NCBI GenBank assembly: GCA_027494165.1
Contig: JAOSJM010000001.1
Coordinates: 1,310,001 to 1,374,000 of the forward strand
DNA from: Acidimicrobiia bacterium
GTDB lineage: Bacteria > Actinomycetota > Acidimicrobiia > IMCC26256 > JAOSJM01
DNA length: 64,000 bases
Direction of reading: 5' to 3'
Shown here: positions 37,776 through 50,126 of the stretch, in pieces
Numbering within the stretch: position 1 is the first letter of the stretch
Layout: every line of letters starts with the position of its first letter
Position numbers and translations under genes: made by a program
Notes under the pieces: model-generated
Database searches by the model: none
What the model was told of the DNA's origin: nothing
Seen by the model: the letters and a program-made list of their open reading frames with translations, nothing else

Positions 37776-38089
37776 TCAGCCGAAGCGCTCGAGAAGGGCG
37801 TCGCGCTGGTTGCGGCCCAGGCCGCGCAGGCGCCGGCTCTCGCTGATCTCGAGCTCCTCCATGAGCCGCCGGGCCCGGACCTTCCCGACCCCGGGGAGGG
37901 ACTCCAGGACGCTCACGACCTTGAGCTTGGCGAGCACCTCGTCGCGGTCTCCCTGCTCGAAGAGCTCCTTGAGGCTCAACGAGCCCATCTTGAGCTTCTC
38001 CTTCACCTCGGCGCGCTGGCGGGCGCGACGGCGGCCTTCTCGAGCGCGGCCTGACGCTGCTCGGGCGTGAGCGACGGGGGCAGGGGCAT
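37776..38089 (-). CDS. mihF: Integration host factor, actinobacterial type (frameshifted)
   Basis: Nucleoid-associated DNA-binding protein specific to actinobacteria. MPLPPSLTPEQRQAALEKA then AEVKEKLKMGSLSLKELFEQGD, then SVLESLPGVGKVRARRLMEELEIS (helix-hairpin-helix) and ESRRLRGLGRNQRDALLERFG. One base is missing about 38020-38028 (between AVA and RQRAEVKEK); corrected length 104 residues. ATG at 38089, with a promoter about 90 bases upstream. Confidence 0.93.
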
Positions 38090-38172
38090 CGGCGGGGAAC
38101 CTCCGGCATCGGCGGACGGGCGCCCGGTCGGTGGTCCCAGCACGGGGACCTGCGGGACCAGGGATCCGGCTC

Positions 38173-38200
38173 AGTATAGGCAGGCCACCCCGCACGGCAA
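38173..38200 (-). promoter_or_regulatory. Sigma-A type promoter for mihF
   Basis: Minus strand TTGCCG, a 16-base spacer, then TATACT. It is about 85 bases before the mihF ATG and just beyond the pyrF terminator. The best consensus promoter in the window; it would drive mihF-gmk-rpoZ-coaBC-metK. Confidence 0.65.
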
Positions 38201-38205
38201 GGCTG

Positions 38206-38240
38206 GGGGCCGCCCCGCCTCCGGCAGGCGCCGCGGCCCC
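38206..38240 (-). terminator. Terminator hairpin after pyrF
   Basis: Outer 8-bp stem GGGGCCGC/GCGGCCCC with an inner CGCCT/AGGCG stem, starting five bases beyond the pyrF stop. Very GC-rich with no U-run, as common in actinobacteria. It separates the pyr operon from the mihF promoter. Confidence 0.7.
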
Positions 38241-38244
38241 ACCC

Positions 38245-38928
38245 TCAGGCCGCGCCCTCCACGGCCGCGGCGATCCGGGCCGCGGTCCCCGCCGGGTCCG
38301 CGGCCGCCGTCACGGCCCGACCGACCACGAGCAGGTCGGCGCCGAGCCGTGCCACCGTGGCCGGGTCCCCCACCCGGGCCTGGTCGTGCGCGGGACCGCC
38401 CTCCAGCCGTATCCCCGGGACGACCGTCACCAGGCCGGGGTGTGCGGCCCTCAGGGAGCCCACCTCGTCGGCGGAGCACACGACGCCCCCGCAGCCGGCC
38501 TCGACCGCGGCCGCGAGGCGAGCGGGGAAGACCGCCGCGTCGGGCTCGCTGGTGAGGACGGTGACCCCGAGCGCCAGCGCCGGGTCGCACCCGGCCGCGG
38601 CGGCGCCCTCTCCCAGGCCCTCGACCGCGGCCCGGAGCATCTCCACGCCGCCGGCGCAGTGGACGGTGACGTAGCCCACCCCGAGGCCCCCGAGGATCCG
38701 GCACGCCCGCCCGACCGTCGTCGGGATGTCGTGGAGCTTCACGTCGAGGAACACTCGCCACCCGAGGTCGTGCAGCCGCTCGACCGCCTCCCGCCCGGCC
38801 GCGGCGTGGAGCTCGAGACCGACCTTGGCCACGCCGAACCAGGGATCGAGCCGACGGGCCAGCTCGAGGGCCTCCCCGAGGTCGGGGACGTCGAGGGCCA
38901 GGGCCAACCGCTCGCGGGACGAGGTCAC
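38245..38928 (-). CDS. pyrF: Orotidine 5'-phosphate decarboxylase
   Basis: Last step to UMP. 227 residues. LALALDVPDLGEALELARRLDP, DVKLHDIPTTVGRACR (catalytic Asp-Lys set), LGVTVLTSEPDAAVF, and VVPGIRLEGGPAHDQARVGDP. GTG overlaps the pyrD stop (GTGA). Last gene of the pyr operon. Confidence 0.95.
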   Translation of the reverse strand: MTSSRERLALALDVPDLGEALELARRLDPWFGVAKVGLELHAAAGREAVERLHDLGWRVFLDVKLHDIPTTVGRACRILGGLGVGYVTVHCAGGVEMLRAAVEGLGEGAAAAGCDPALALGVTVLTSEPDAAVFPARLAAAVEAGCGGVVCSADEVGSLRAAHPGLVTVVPGIRLEGGPAHDQARVGDPATVARLGADLLVVGRAVTAAADPAGTAARIAAAVEGAA

Positions 38929-39899
38929 CGCGGCCCGTCTTCCTCGAGGGCGCCCGTCAGGTCGGCGACCCGCGCCACGGCGTGCCTGGCGCACCAGTCG
39001 CGCAGCTCCTCCCGGATGCGCAGGGCCGCCCGGGGCTCCCGGAAGGTCGCTGTCCCCACGCCGATCGCGGTCGCCCCGGCGAGGAGCATCTCGACCGCGT
39101 CGAGCCCCGACGTCACACCCCCGGTTCCCACGATCGGGATGCCCGGCAGGGCCCGCGCCGTCTCCCAGACCGCCCGCAGCGCGATGGGCTTGATGGCCGG
39201 GCCCGAGACCCCGCCGCCGCCCGCGCCCAGGGCCGGGCGCCGCCGCTCCGCGTCGACGGCCAGCCCCATGACCGTGTTCACGAGGGTGAGGCCCGTGGCC
39301 CCGGCGTCCACCGCGGCCCGCGCGACGTCGACCAGCGACCTGACGTTGGGCGACAGCTTGGCCAGCACCGGGAGGTCACCGGCCTCGGCGAAGGCCGCTG
39401 CCACGGCCGCCCCCGTGGCCTCGGGCGAGTGGGCGAACATCTCGGACCGGTCCTCGACGTTCGGGCAGCTCACGTTGACCTCGACGGCCACCAGGTCGGC
39501 CCGGGCGGGGGCGAGGAGGCGGACCGCCGCCGCGAAGTCGTCGACCGTGCGCCCCCAGACCGAGGCGATCACCCGCGCCCCCGTCGCCCGCAGCCCGGGC
39601 AGCTCGTCGGAGACCCAGCGCTCCACCCCGGGGCCCTGGAGCCCGACCGAGTTGATCATCCCGGCCGGCACCGGGTGGAGTCGGGGCGGAGGGTTGCCCG
39701 GCCACGGGAACGGCGCGAGGGACTTCACGGTCACCGCTCCGAGCTCGGCGGGGTCGCAGACCGCGGCCAGCTCGCCGGCGTGCCCGAAGGTCCCGGAGGC
39801 GGCCACGACCGGGTTCGGGAGCTCGACGGGCCCCAGGCGGACCGCGAGATCGACGACGGCCTCCCGGCGGGTTCGGCGTCGGCCCCGGAGGAGGTCCAA
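38925..39899 (-). CDS. pyrD: Dihydroorotate dehydrogenase (class 1B-like)
   Basis: Oxidises dihydroorotate to orotate on FMN. VDLAVRLGPVELPNPVVAASGTFG, VEVNVSCPNVEDRSEMFAHSPE (catalytic Cys), LAKLSPNVRSLVDVARAAVDAGATGLTLVNTV and GTGGVTSGLDAVEMLLAGATAIGVGTATF. No pyrK subunit is next to it. Start is unclear: TTG at 39899, one base after the carB stop, gives 324 residues, and no other start precedes VDLAVRL. Confidence 0.92.
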   Translation of the reverse strand: MDLLRGRRRTRREAVVDLAVRLGPVELPNPVVAASGTFGHAGELAAVCDPAELGAVTVKSLAPFPWPGNPPPRLHPVPAGMINSVGLQGPGVERWVSDELPGLRATGARVIASVWGRTVDDFAAAVRLLAPARADLVAVEVNVSCPNVEDRSEMFAHSPEATGAAVAAAFAEAGDLPVLAKLSPNVRSLVDVARAAVDAGATGLTLVNTVMGLAVDAERRRPALGAGGGGVSGPAIKPIALRAVWETARALPGIPIVGTGGVTSGLDAVEMLLAGATAIGVGTATFREPRAALRIREELRDWCARHAVARVADLTGALEEDGPR

Positions 39900-39900
39900 C

Positions 39901-42900
39901 TCAGACCTCGAGCCCGAGCTGCCGGTCGCGGTGGTACTCCTGGAGCGGCCGGACGATCGGCTCGTGGGCCGCCCGCTCGTGGATCCCGGCCGCGGCGGCG
40001 AGGGCGGCCGCCACGGTCGTGAGGCACGGCACCCCGTGCACGAGCGCGGCGCGCCGGATGTGGCGCCGTCGGCCCTCGGCCCGCGGCCCCGCGGCGTGTT
40101 GACGACGAGGTCGACCTGACCCGAGGAGATGAGCTCGACGGCGTCGACGCCGGAGGGCTCCCCGACCTTGGCCACGACCACCTCGACGGGGACGCCCTCG
40201 TCCACCAGGGCCTTGGCGGTCCCCGCCGTGGCCGCCAGGGAGAAGCCGAGCGCCGCGAAGCGCCGGCCGGCGAGCATCCCGCCCGGCTTGTCGCGATCGG
40301 CAAGGGACAGGAAGACGGTGCCCGCCCCGGGCAGCGGGTTGCCCGCCGCGGCCTGGCTCTTGGCGAAGGCGATGCCGAACGACCGGTCGATGCCCATGAC
40401 CTCCCCGGTCGAGCGCATCTCGGGACCGAGCAGCGTGTCGACCTCGGGGAACCGGTCGAAGGGCAGCACGGCCTCCTTCACGGCGACGTGCCCGCCCTCG
40501 GCCGGCGGCGTGAGCAGGCCCTCCTCACGGAGCTCGGCCAGGGTGGCGCCGAGCATCACCCGGGCCCCGACCTTGGCGAGCGGGACCCCGGTCGCCTTGC
40601 TGACGAAGGGCACCGTTCGGCTGGCCCGCGGGTTGGCCTCGATCACGTAGACCGTTCCGTCCTTCACCGCGTACTGGACGTTGAGCAGGCCCCGCACGTC
40701 GAGGGCCTCGGCCAGGGCGCGCGTGTGGTCCTCGACGACCGCCACGACCTCGCCGGAGAGGGACGGCGGCGGCAGGGCACAGGCCGAGTCTCCCGAGTGC
40801 ACGCCGGCCTCCTCGATGTGCTCCATGACCCCGCCGACGAGGACCTCGCCGGCGGCATCGCGGATCGCGTCGACGTCGACCTCGACGGCCTCCTCGAGGA
40901 ACCGGTCGATGAGCGCCGGGCGCTCGGCGGACAGGCCGCCCTCCCGCCCGAGGGACCCCGAGGCCGCGAGCTCGGCCATGGCCGCCTCGAGGTCGGACGG
41001 GTCGTACACGATCTGCATCGCCCGCCCGCCCAGCACGTAGGACGGGCGCACGAGGAGCGGGTACCCGACCCGTCGCCCGACCTCGAGCGCCTCCTGGACC
41101 GTGACCGCCGTGCCGCCCTCGGGTTGGGGGATCCCGAGGCGCTCGCACAGCGCGTTGAACCGCTCCCGGTCCTCGGCGAGGTCGATCGAGTCGGGGCTCG
41201 TGCCCAGGACCGCGACGCCCGCCTCCTCCAGCACGTGAGCGAGCTTCAGCGGGGTCTGGCCGCCCAGGGCGACCACGACGCCGACCGGTCGGATGGCCTC
41301 GCAGACGTCGAGGACCTCTTCGGCGCCCAGTGGCTCGAAGAACAGGCGGTCGCTGGTGTCGTAGTCGGTCGATACGGTCTCGGGGTTGCAGTTCACCATG
41401 ACCGTCTCGTACCCGGCCTCGGAGAGGGCGAAGGCGGCGTGGACGCAGCAGTAGTCGAACTCCACGCCCTGGCCGATCCGGTTGGGCCCGCTGCCCAGGA
41501 TCACGACCGCCGGTCGTTCCACCGGGTCGACCTCGTCGTCGTCCTCGTAGGTGCCGTAGTGGTACGGGGTCCGGGCGGCGAACTCGGCCGCGCAGGTGTC
41601 GACGGTCTTGTAGGTGACCCCCACCCCGGCGTCGAGACGGGCGCGCCGGACGGCCCCGGCGGGCTCGCCCCACAGGTAGGCGAGCTGGCCGTCGCCGAAG
41701 CCGAACCGCTTCACCCTCCGCCAGTCGGCCCGGGTCATCCCGGCCAGGCCCGCCGCCGTGGCTCGCTCCCGCTCCTCGACGATCTGGAGGATCTGGTCGA
41801 GGAACCAGGGGTCGATGCCCGTCGCCTCGTGGAGCCGCTCGACCGACACGAACCGCCGCAGCGCCGCCTCGACGTAGAACAGCCGCTCGGGGGTCGGTGT
41901 CGCGGCCGCCACCACCAGGTCGTCCTCCGACATCCCGTCGAGGACCCGTTCGGCCGGGTCCGCGTTGAGCCCCAGCCGGCCGCCCTCCAGGGACCGCAGC
42001 GCCTTCTGGAGCGACTCGGGGAACGTGCGACCGATGGCCATCACCTCGCCCACCGACTGCATCATGGTGCCGAGCACGGGGACGCCCCCGGGAGCTTCTC
42101 GAAGGCCCAGCGCGGGACCTTCGTGACCACGTAGTCGATGGTGGGTTCGAAGGACGCGGGGGTCTCGCCGGTGATGTCGTTGGGGATCTCGTCGAGCGAG
42201 TAGCCGACGGCGAGGCGGGCGGCGATCTTCGCGATCGGGAAGCCCGTGGCCTTGCTGGCCAGGGCGCTCGACCGCGAGACGCGCGGGTTCATCTCGATGA
42301 CGACCTGCGCTCCGTCGGCCGGGTTCACGGCGAACTGGATGTTGGAGCCACCGGTGTCCACCCCGATCCGCCGGATGCAGTCGAAGGCGGCGTCGCGCAT
42401 CCGCTGGTACTCGACGTCGGTGAGGGTCTGCGCCGGCGCCACGGTGATGGAGTCGCCGGTGTGGACGCCCATGGGGTCGAGGTTCTCGATCGAGCACACG
42501 ACCACCGCGTTGTCGACCCGGTCCCGCATGACCTCGAGCTCGTACTCCTTCCACCCCGCGACCGACTGCTCGATGAGGATCTCCGACACCGGGCTGGCCG
42601 CGAGGCCCCGCGTCGCCACGCCGCGCAGCTCGTCGGGGGTGAACGCGACGCCGGTCCCGCCACCGCCGAGGATGAACGACGGTCGCACGATGAGCGGGAA
42701 CCCGACCTCGTCGCCGACGCTCATCGCCTCGTCGAGGGAGTACGCGAAGCCCGAGCGCGGGACCGCGAGGCCGATCTCCTCCATCGCCGCCTTGAACCGC
42801 TGGCGGTTCTCGGCGGTGCGGATCGCCTCGACGTCGGCCCCGATCAGCTCCACGCCCCGGGCGTCGAGCACACCGGCCTCGTGGAGCCCGACCGCGAGGT

Positions 42901-43189
42901 TGAGGGCGGTCTGCCCGCCCAGGGTGGGCAGGAGGGCATCGGGCCGCTCCTGCTCGATGATCCGGGCCAGCGTGGCGACCTCGAGCGGCTCGACGTAGGT
43001 CGCGTCGGCGAACTCGGGGTCGGTCATGATCGTGGCCGGGTTCGAGTTCACGAGCACCACGCGGTAGCCCTCCGCCCGCAGCACCTTGCAGGCCTGGGTC
43101 CCCGAGTAGTCGAACTCGCACGCCTGGCCGATGACGATCGGCCCGCTGCCGACGATGAGGATCGTCTCGAGATCGTCGCGGCGAGGCAC
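39901..43189 (-). CDS. carB: Carbamoyl-phosphate synthase large subunit (two frameshifts)
   Basis: Makes carbamoyl phosphate for both pyrimidines and arginine. Two ATP-grasp halves: [21 protein letters not shown]...[17 protein letters not shown] and [24 protein letters not shown]...[19 protein letters not shown]-terminal MGS-like allosteric domain follows ([23 protein letters not shown], then [15 protein letters not shown]). Missing bases at the C5 run 42085-42089 and near 40063-40066; corrected length 1096 residues. GTG at 43189 directly abuts the carA stop. Confidence 0.95.
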
Positions 43190-44275
43190 CTAGGCAGGCT
43201 CCGTCATGAGGCGGGTGAACTCCCCGAACAGGTAGGCGGCGTCGTGGGGGCCGGGGCCGGCCTCGGGGTGGTACTGCACGCCGAACGCGGGGACGTCCCG
43301 GGCCCGGATCCCCTCGCACACGCCGTCGTTCAGGTTGGTGTGGGTGACCTCGACGGCGCCGCCGAGCGAGTCGGGATCGACCGCGTAGTTGTGGTTCTGG
43401 CTCGTGATCTCGACCCCGCCGGTGGCGAGACGGCGGACCGGGTGGTTGGCGCCGTGGTGCCCGAAGCGGAGCTTGAAGGTCCGGCCGCCGAGCGCGAGGG
43501 CCAGGATCTGGTGCCCCAGGCAGATGCCGAACACCGGGGTCCGGCCCAGGAGGGCGCGGACGTTCTCGGCCGCGCCGGCGACCGCGGCGGGGTCTCCGGG
43601 ACCGTTCGACAGGAAGACGCCGTCGGGCTCGCGGGCCAGGACGTCCGCCGCCGGGGTGCCGGCGGGTACCACCTCCACGTGGCAACCCGCGGCGCGCAGG
43701 TGGCGCAGGATGGTGGCCTTGATCCCGAAGTCGTAGGCGACGACGAAGAACGGGGCGTCGGGGTCCCCCACCCGGTAGGGCTCGCCGGTCGTGACCGACG
43801 CGACCAGGTCGACGCCCTCGGTCCCGGGAGCGGTGATCGCCGCCTCGCGCAGCACGTCCTCCCCGGCCGCGCCGAAGGCGCCCGGCATCGCGCCGACCTC
43901 GCGGACGTGGCGGGTGAGGCGGCGGGTGTCGACGCCCGCGATGCCGGCCACGCGGTGACGGCGGAGGAACCCGCCGAGGTCCTCGGTGGCCCGCCAGCTC
44001 GAGGGGCGCCGGGCCAGGTCGCGCAGCACGACGCCCCGGCAGGCCGGCTGCCGGCTCTCGTCGTCGTGGGGGTTCACCCCGTAGTTGCCGACGTGAGGGT
44101 AGGTGAAGGTGATGACCTGTCCCGCGTAGGACGGGTCCGTGACGATCTCCTGGTAACCGGTGAGGGCGGTGTTGAACACCACCTCTCCGACCGCGACGCC
44201 GCTCTCCGGCTCCCAACCCACCGCCTCGCCCTCGAAGGTCGTGCCGTCGGCGAGGACGAGGAGCGCTTCGCTCAT
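43190..44275 (-). CDS. carA: Carbamoyl-phosphate synthase small subunit
   Basis: Glutamine amidotransferase that feeds ammonia to CarB. 361 residues, intact. [41 protein letters not shown], triad Cys in [17 protein letters not shown], and His/Glu in [22 protein letters not shown] overlaps the pyrC stop (ATGA). Confidence 0.97.
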   Translation of the reverse strand: MSEALLVLADGTTFEGEAVGWEPESGVAVGEVVFNTALTGYQEIVTDPSYAGQVITFTYPHVGNYGVNPHDDESRQPACRGVVLRDLARRPSSWRATEDLGGFLRRHRVAGIAGVDTRRLTRHVREVGAMPGAFGAAGEDVLREAAITAPGTEGVDLVASVTTGEPYRVGDPDAPFFVVAYDFGIKATILRHLRAAGCHVEVVPAGTPAADVLAREPDGVFLSNGPGDPAAVAGAAENVRALLGRTPVFGICLGHQILALALGGRTFKLRFGHHGANHPVRRLATGGVEITSQNHNYAVDPDSLGGAVEVTHTNLNDGVCEGIRARDVPAFGVQYHPEAGPGPHDAAYLFGEFTRLMTEPA

Positions 44276-45550
44276 CGGCGCGCCTCTCCGTCGAGCACCA
44301 CGGGTTCCCCCCGGAGCAACGTGTGGCGGACCCTGCCCGCCAGCTTCCAGCCGGCGAAGGGCGTGTTGCGGGCCCGGCTGGCCAGGCGGGCGGGCTCCAC
44401 CTCCCAGGTGGCGGCGGGGTCGAACACACAGAGGTTGGCCGGATTCCCGGGCTCGATCGGGCCTCCCTGCCCGGCCAGGCCGGCGATGGCCGCCGGCCTC
44501 CACGAGAGGGCGGCGAGGGCCTGGCGGAGGTCGAGGACGCCGGGCTCGACGAGCTCGGTGAGCACGAGGGCCAGGGTCGTCTCGAGGCCCAGCATCCCCG
44601 GGGGAGCCTCCTCGAAGGGCCGCTCCTTGTCCTCGGCGCGGTGTGGGGCGTGGTCGGTCGCGATGGCGTCGATCGTGCCGTCGGCCAGCCCGGCCCGGAG
44701 CGCCTCCACGTCGGTGCGGGTCCGCAGCGGTGGGTGGACCTTGAAGGCGGGGTCGAAGGTGGCGCAGTGCGCGTCGGTGAGGGTGAGGTGGTGTGGGGCG
44801 ACCTCGGCCGTCACCGCCACACCCCGCGTCCGGGCCTCCCGCACCAGCTCCACGGCGCGTGCCGTCGAGAGGTGCAGGAAGTGGATCCGGGCCCCGACGC
44901 GCTCGGCGAGGAGGAGGTCGCGGGCGACGACGACGGTCTCGGCCTCGGCGGGTCGCCCGCGGATGCCCAGGCGGCTCGACCACTCGCCCTCGTGCATGGA
45001 GCCCCGACCGGCGAGCGCCGGGTCCTCGGCGTGCTGGGCGACGACGGCCCCGGGGAGCGAACGGGCGTACTCCAGCGCCCGCCGCATCACGCCGGCGTCG
45101 GCGACGCAGGCCCCGTCGTCGGTGAAGACCCGCACGCCGAGCCCGTGGAGCTCGCCCATGGGCGCCAGCTCCTCGCCCCGGCGCCCCTTGGTGATGCATC
45201 CCGACGACGCCACCTCGCAGGCCGCCCGGGCCCCCGTCGCCAGCACCGACGCGACCACCGCCCCGTCGTCGAGGGGAGGGGTCGTGTTGGGCATGGCCAG
45301 CACCGCGGTGTAGCCGCCCAGCGCGGCCGCCCGGGCCCCCGTCTCGATGGTCTCCGCGTCCTCGTCGCCGGGCTCCCGCAGGTGGGCGTGGAGGTCGACG
45401 AGCCCCGGGGCGACGACGCACCCGCTCGCGTCGAGGGTCGTGGCGGCCTCGAGACCCTCCCCCACGGCCACCACGAGGCCGTCGCGCACGAGGACGTCGG
45501 CGACCCGCTCCCCCGTGGCGTCGACGACCCGGCCACCCCGCAGCACCAGC

Positions 45551-45558
<8 letters not shown>
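44272..45558 (-). CDS. pyrC: Dihydroorotase (type I)
   Basis: Zinc amidohydrolase that cyclises carbamoyl-aspartate. 428 residues. [23 protein letters not shown] (metal His pair), [18 protein letters not shown] and [25 protein letters not shown] at 45558 overlaps the end of pyrB by eight bases; the next in-frame starts would remove conserved strand residues. Confidence 0.95.
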
Positions 45559-47158
<1,600 letters not shown>

Positions 47159-47181
47159 TTCACGGTTCGGCTCAGGGTAGC

Positions 47182-47202
47182 ACGGCGCCGCGCCGGCGCC
47201 GT
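47182..47202 (-). terminator. Hairpin between DUF2017 and pyrR
   Basis: Perfect 8-bp stem ACGGCGCC/GGCGCCGT with a GGCGC loop, eight bases after the DUF2017 stop. A TACCCT (-10-like) follows at 47174-47179, so this gap probably ends one transcript and starts the pyr operon. The -35 is not recognisable. Confidence 0.55.
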
Positions 47203-47209
47203 CGGGGGC

Positions 47210-47716
47210 TCAGCCGGACAGCAGCACGTCCACCAGCTCGCCCTGGAGCTCCGTCAGCCATCCGTAGAGGGAGAGGGCGGGAACCGCCGGGTCGCCGGGG
47301 TCGAGGGCCTCGAGGTCGGTGTCCTCGGTGACGCCGAGGCGCGCCCCGAGGGCGAGGCGCAGGTCGTTGAGCACGCCCAGCCAGGCCGCCGTGGCCTCCT
47401 CGTCGAGGAGGGTCTCCGTCCGGCCTCCGACCTTCCGCGCCCCGTCCAGGCCGGCGGTGAGGAGGTCGAGGGCCGCCATCCGCCCGGCGAGCAGCTCGGG
47501 ATGGGCGAAGCGCTGCCACTCCGCCTCGGCCTCCTCCTCGGTGGGGTCGAGGTACGCCCGGGGGAAGAGGCGATCCAGCGCGGAATCCCCGGCCGCCAGG
47601 CCGGACTCGAGCAGCCGGCGCAGCTCGGTGGGGAGGTCGCGCAGCACCCGGGCCTCGTCGGGGGCGAGGGAGACCGCGACGCCGTGGCGAGAGCGGCGGA
47701 AGCGCCGGCGGAACAT
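47210..47716 (-). CDS. DUF2017 protein
   Basis: 168 residues, function unknown. [38 protein letters not shown] at the N-terminus, RLFPRAYLDPTEEEAEAEWQRFAHPELLAGR in the middle, and WLGVLNDLRLALGARLGV near the end match the actinobacterial DUF2017 family, always found beside clpS. ATG shares a base with the clpS stop (TGATG); GTG three bases earlier is also possible. A role with ClpS is inference from context. Confidence 0.88.
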   Translation of the reverse strand: MFRRRFRRSRHGVAVSLAPDEARVLRDLPTELRRLLESGLAAGDSALDRLFPRAYLDPTEEEAEAEWQRFAHPELLAGRMAALDLLTAGLDGARKVGGRTETLLDEEATAAWLGVLNDLRLALGARLGVTEDTDLEALDPGDPAVPALSLYGWLTELQGELVDVLLSG

Positions 47717-48027
47717 CACCGGTCCCGCTCCATCGTGGCCCACAGCCCGTGGGCGTGGAGCCGGGCCACGTCGGCCTCGGCCTTCTCCCGGCCCCCGTGG
47801 GACACGACCGCCTTCCCGTCGTGGTGGACCTGCAGCATGAGCCGGGTCGCCTTCGCACGCGAGTAGCCGAAGAGCTTCTGGAGCACGAGGACGACGTACG
47901 ACATGAGGTTCACCGGATCGTTCCACACGATGACCAGCCACGGACGGTCGGTGACGACCCGCTCGTCTTCGACCGGCTCCTCGACCTCCACCGGCGCCTC
48001 GACCGGAGCGGACGTCGCCGCGGTCAC
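47716..48027 (-). CDS. clpS: ClpS adaptor
   Basis: N-end-rule adaptor that delivers substrates to ClpC/ClpA proteases. 103 residues. Acidic, Val/Pro-rich N-terminal tail (about 27 residues), then [70 protein letters not shown] overlaps the nusB stop (GTGA). Confidence 0.93.
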   Translation of the reverse strand: MTAATSAPVEAPVEVEEPVEDERVVTDRPWLVIVWNDPVNLMSYVVLVLQKLFGYSRAKATRLMLQVHHDGKAVVSHGGREKAEADVARLHAHGLWATMERDR

Positions 48028-48422
48028 CGGGGCCGGCTCCGCAGGTGCTCGGCGATGCGGGCGAGGAGGCCGTTCACGAACCGGCCCGAGTCCTTGGTGG
48101 AGTACTGCTTGGCCAGCTCGACGGCCTCGCTGATGACCACCCCGGTGGGCACCTCGGACTGCCACCCGAGCTCGTAGCAGGCGAGGCGGAGGACGGCCCG
48201 GTCGACCACCGGCATCCGCTCGAGGGCCCAGTGCTCGGAGTACTTGCGCAGGAGGGCATCGATCTCGTCGCGGTGCTCCTCGACGCCGCGCAGCAGGGCG
48301 ACCGTGTAGGGCTCGGCCGGCGCCGGGAGCCCATCGAGCAGGCCCTCGACGGACAGGTCGCGCAGCTCCAGCTCGTAGCTGAGGCTCAACGCTCGCTCCC
48401 GGGCCTCGCGACGCGTCGCCAT
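48024..48422 (-). CDS. nusB: Transcription antitermination factor NusB
   Basis: Binds boxA RNA with S10 in rRNA antitermination. 132 residues, all helical. [71 protein letters not shown] are conserved. ATG start 13 bases after efp, the usual neighbour. Confidence 0.96.
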   Translation of the reverse strand: MATRREARERALSLSYELELRDLSVEGLLDGLPAPAEPYTVALLRGVEEHRDEIDALLRKYSEHWALERMPVVDRAVLRLACYELGWQSEVPTGVVISEAVELAKQYSTKDSGRFVNGLLARIAEHLRSRPR

Positions 48423-48435
48423 GGCCGAACCCCTC

Positions 48436-48996
48436 TCAGGCGCGGGTGAGGTACTCCCCGGAGCGGGTGTCGACCTTGATGCGGTCGCCGACCTCCACGA
48501 ACAGGGGGACCTGGACCACCAGGCCGGTCTCGACGGTGGCGGGCTTGCGCGCCCCCGACACGCGGTCTCCCTGGATCCCCGGCTCGGTCTCGGTCACCGA
48601 GAGCTCGACGGCGGCCGGCAGGTCCACCCCGATGACCTGGCCCTGGTAGGTGGGGAGGACGACCGTGTCGCCCTCCTTGAGGTACTTCACCGCGTCGCCG
48701 AGCTCGGCCGCCTCGACCGGGACCTGGTCGTAGGTCGCGTTGTCCATGAACACGAACGCGCTGCCCTCGCGGTAGAGGAACTGCATCTCGCGCTTCTCGA
48801 TGACCGCGAGCGGGACCTTCTCGTCGGCCCGGAACGTCCGGTCGACCACCGCGCCGGTGCGGTAGTTCTTCAGCTTGGTGCGGACGAACGCGCCGCCCTT
48901 GCCCGGCTTCACGTGCTGGAACTCGACGACGGTCACGAGGCCCTCGGGCAGGTCGAGGGCCATGCCGTTCTTGAGGTCGTTCGTGGACACGTTCAC
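48436..48996 (-). CDS. efp: Elongation factor P
   Basis: Relieves stalling at polyproline. 186 residues, three beta-barrel domains. NDLKNGMALDLPEGLVTVVEFQHVKPGKGGAFVRTKLKN has the tip Lys (KPGKGGAF); DVDLPAAVELSVTETEPGIQGD-type signature and the C-terminal VPLFVEVGDRIKVDTRSGEYLTR are present. GTG at 48996 overlaps the upstream stop; GTG at 48990 would give MSTNDLKNG and is equally plausible. Confidence 0.96.
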   Translation of the reverse strand: MNVSTNDLKNGMALDLPEGLVTVVEFQHVKPGKGGAFVRTKLKNYRTGAVVDRTFRADEKVPLAVIEKREMQFLYREGSAFVFMDNATYDQVPVEAAELGDAVKYLKEGDTVVLPTYQGQVIGVDLPAAVELSVTETEPGIQGDRVSGARKPATVETGLVVQVPLFVEVGDRIKVDTRSGEYLTRA

Positions 48997-50126
48997 AGGA
49001 CGAGATCTTTCGGGGAGGCGGTCAGCGGTTCGGCGCCCTCGTCGGTGACGGCGACCGTGTCCTCGATGCGCACGCCCCCGGTCCCGGGGAGGTAGACGCC
49101 CGGCTCGACGGTCACCACGGAGCCCGCGGCCACCGTATCACGGGAGGTCGACGCCAGACGCGGGGCCTCGTGGACCTCGAGCCCCAGGCCGTGACCGGTG
49201 CTGTGGGGGAACGCCTCCCCCAGCCCGGCTGCCTCGATCACCGACCGGGCGGCCCGGTCGATCGCCGCGCACTCCGCCCCGGCCCGCACCGCCTCGCGCC
49301 CGGCTCGCTGGGCCTCGAGCACGACGCGGTGGAACCGCCGCGCGTCGTCCCCGGGGTCGCCCACGCTGACCGTCCGGGTGCAGTCGGAGCAGTAGCCGTC
49401 GACGACGCAGCCGAAGTCGATCACCACGAGCTCGGCGGGACCGACGACCCGGTCGCTCGGGCGGGCGTGGGGGCGCGAGCCGTTGGGGCCGGACGCCACG
49501 ATCGTCTCGAAGCTGGGGCCGCTCGCCCCCCGGCGGCGCATGGCCACCTCGAGGGCCAGGGCGAGCTCCGCCTCGGTGGGTCGCTCGGCCAGGACCGGGA
49601 GCACCTCGGCCAGGGCCTCGTCGGCGACGGCACACGCGGCCCGGATCCGGGCCACCTCCCCGGCGTCCTTCACCCGCCGGAGGGCCTCCACCAGACCCTC
49701 GGTCGGCACGATCTCGACGGGGGCCAACCGCTCCGACAGCGCCCGCTGGACCGCCCAGGTGACCGCGTGGGCCTCGAGGCCCAGACGGCCCAGCCCGTGG
49801 GCCGCGCCGGCGAGGAGCCGGTGCTGGTCGACCTGGGTGGCGGCCACCTCGATCTCGGCCGGGACCCCGGCCTCACGGACCTGCCCGGTCGCCTGCTCGG
49901 CGTAGCGGCCGTCGGTGACGAGCACGGCGTCGGCGTCGGTCGGCACGAGCAGCATCCCGGCCGAGCCGGTGAAGCCGGTGAGGTAGCGGACGTTCGGCCG
50001 GTGCGTCACCAGGAGCCCGGGGACCCCCGCCGCGCCCAGCGAGGCCCGCAGGCGGTCGAGACGAGCCGCGACGTCGAGCGGCGGGAGGTCGGGAGGGCGC
50101 GAGACGCGGACGGGGACGGGGCTCAT
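48993..50126 (-). CDS. Xaa-Pro aminopeptidase-like M24 peptidase
   Basis: 377 residues. N-terminal creatinase-like domain (GVPGLLVTHRPNVRYLTGFTGSAGMLLV), then the pita-bread domain with metal ligands: VVIDFGCVVDGYCSDCTRTVSVGDP (two Asp), FPHSTGHGLGLEVHEAP (His), VVTVEPGVYLPGTGGVRIEDTVAV (two Glu). Pep Q/P type; substrate not decided. It lies between aroQ and efp as in mycobacteria. GTG or ATG start at 50126, overlapping the aroQ stop. Confidence 0.92.
   Translation of the reverse strand: MSPVPVRVSRPPDLPPLDVAARLDRLRASLGAAGVPGLLVTHRPNVRYLTGFTGSAGMLLVPTDADAVLVTDGRYAEQATGQVREAGVPAEIEVAATQVDQHRLLAGAAHGLGRLGLEAHAVTWAVQRALSERLAPVEIVPTEGLVEALRRVKDAGEVARIRAACAVADEALAEVLPVLAERPTEAELALALEVAMRRRGASGPSFETIVASGPNGSRPHARPSDRVVGPAELVVIDFGCVVDGYCSDCTRTVSVGDPGDDARRFHRVVLEAQRAGREAVRAGAECAAIDRAARSVIEAAGLGEAFPHSTGHGLGLEVHEAPRLASTSRDTVAAGSVVTVEPGVYLPGTGGVRIEDTVAVTDEGAEPLTASPKDLVL

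Noticed and set aside
38925..44429. A single uninterrupted minus-strand frame of about 1830 codons
   Set aside because: It is pieces of pyrD and carB read in frame joined to an out-of-frame shadow of carA and the pyrC end. High GC and the carB indels create it; no such protein exists in any family.
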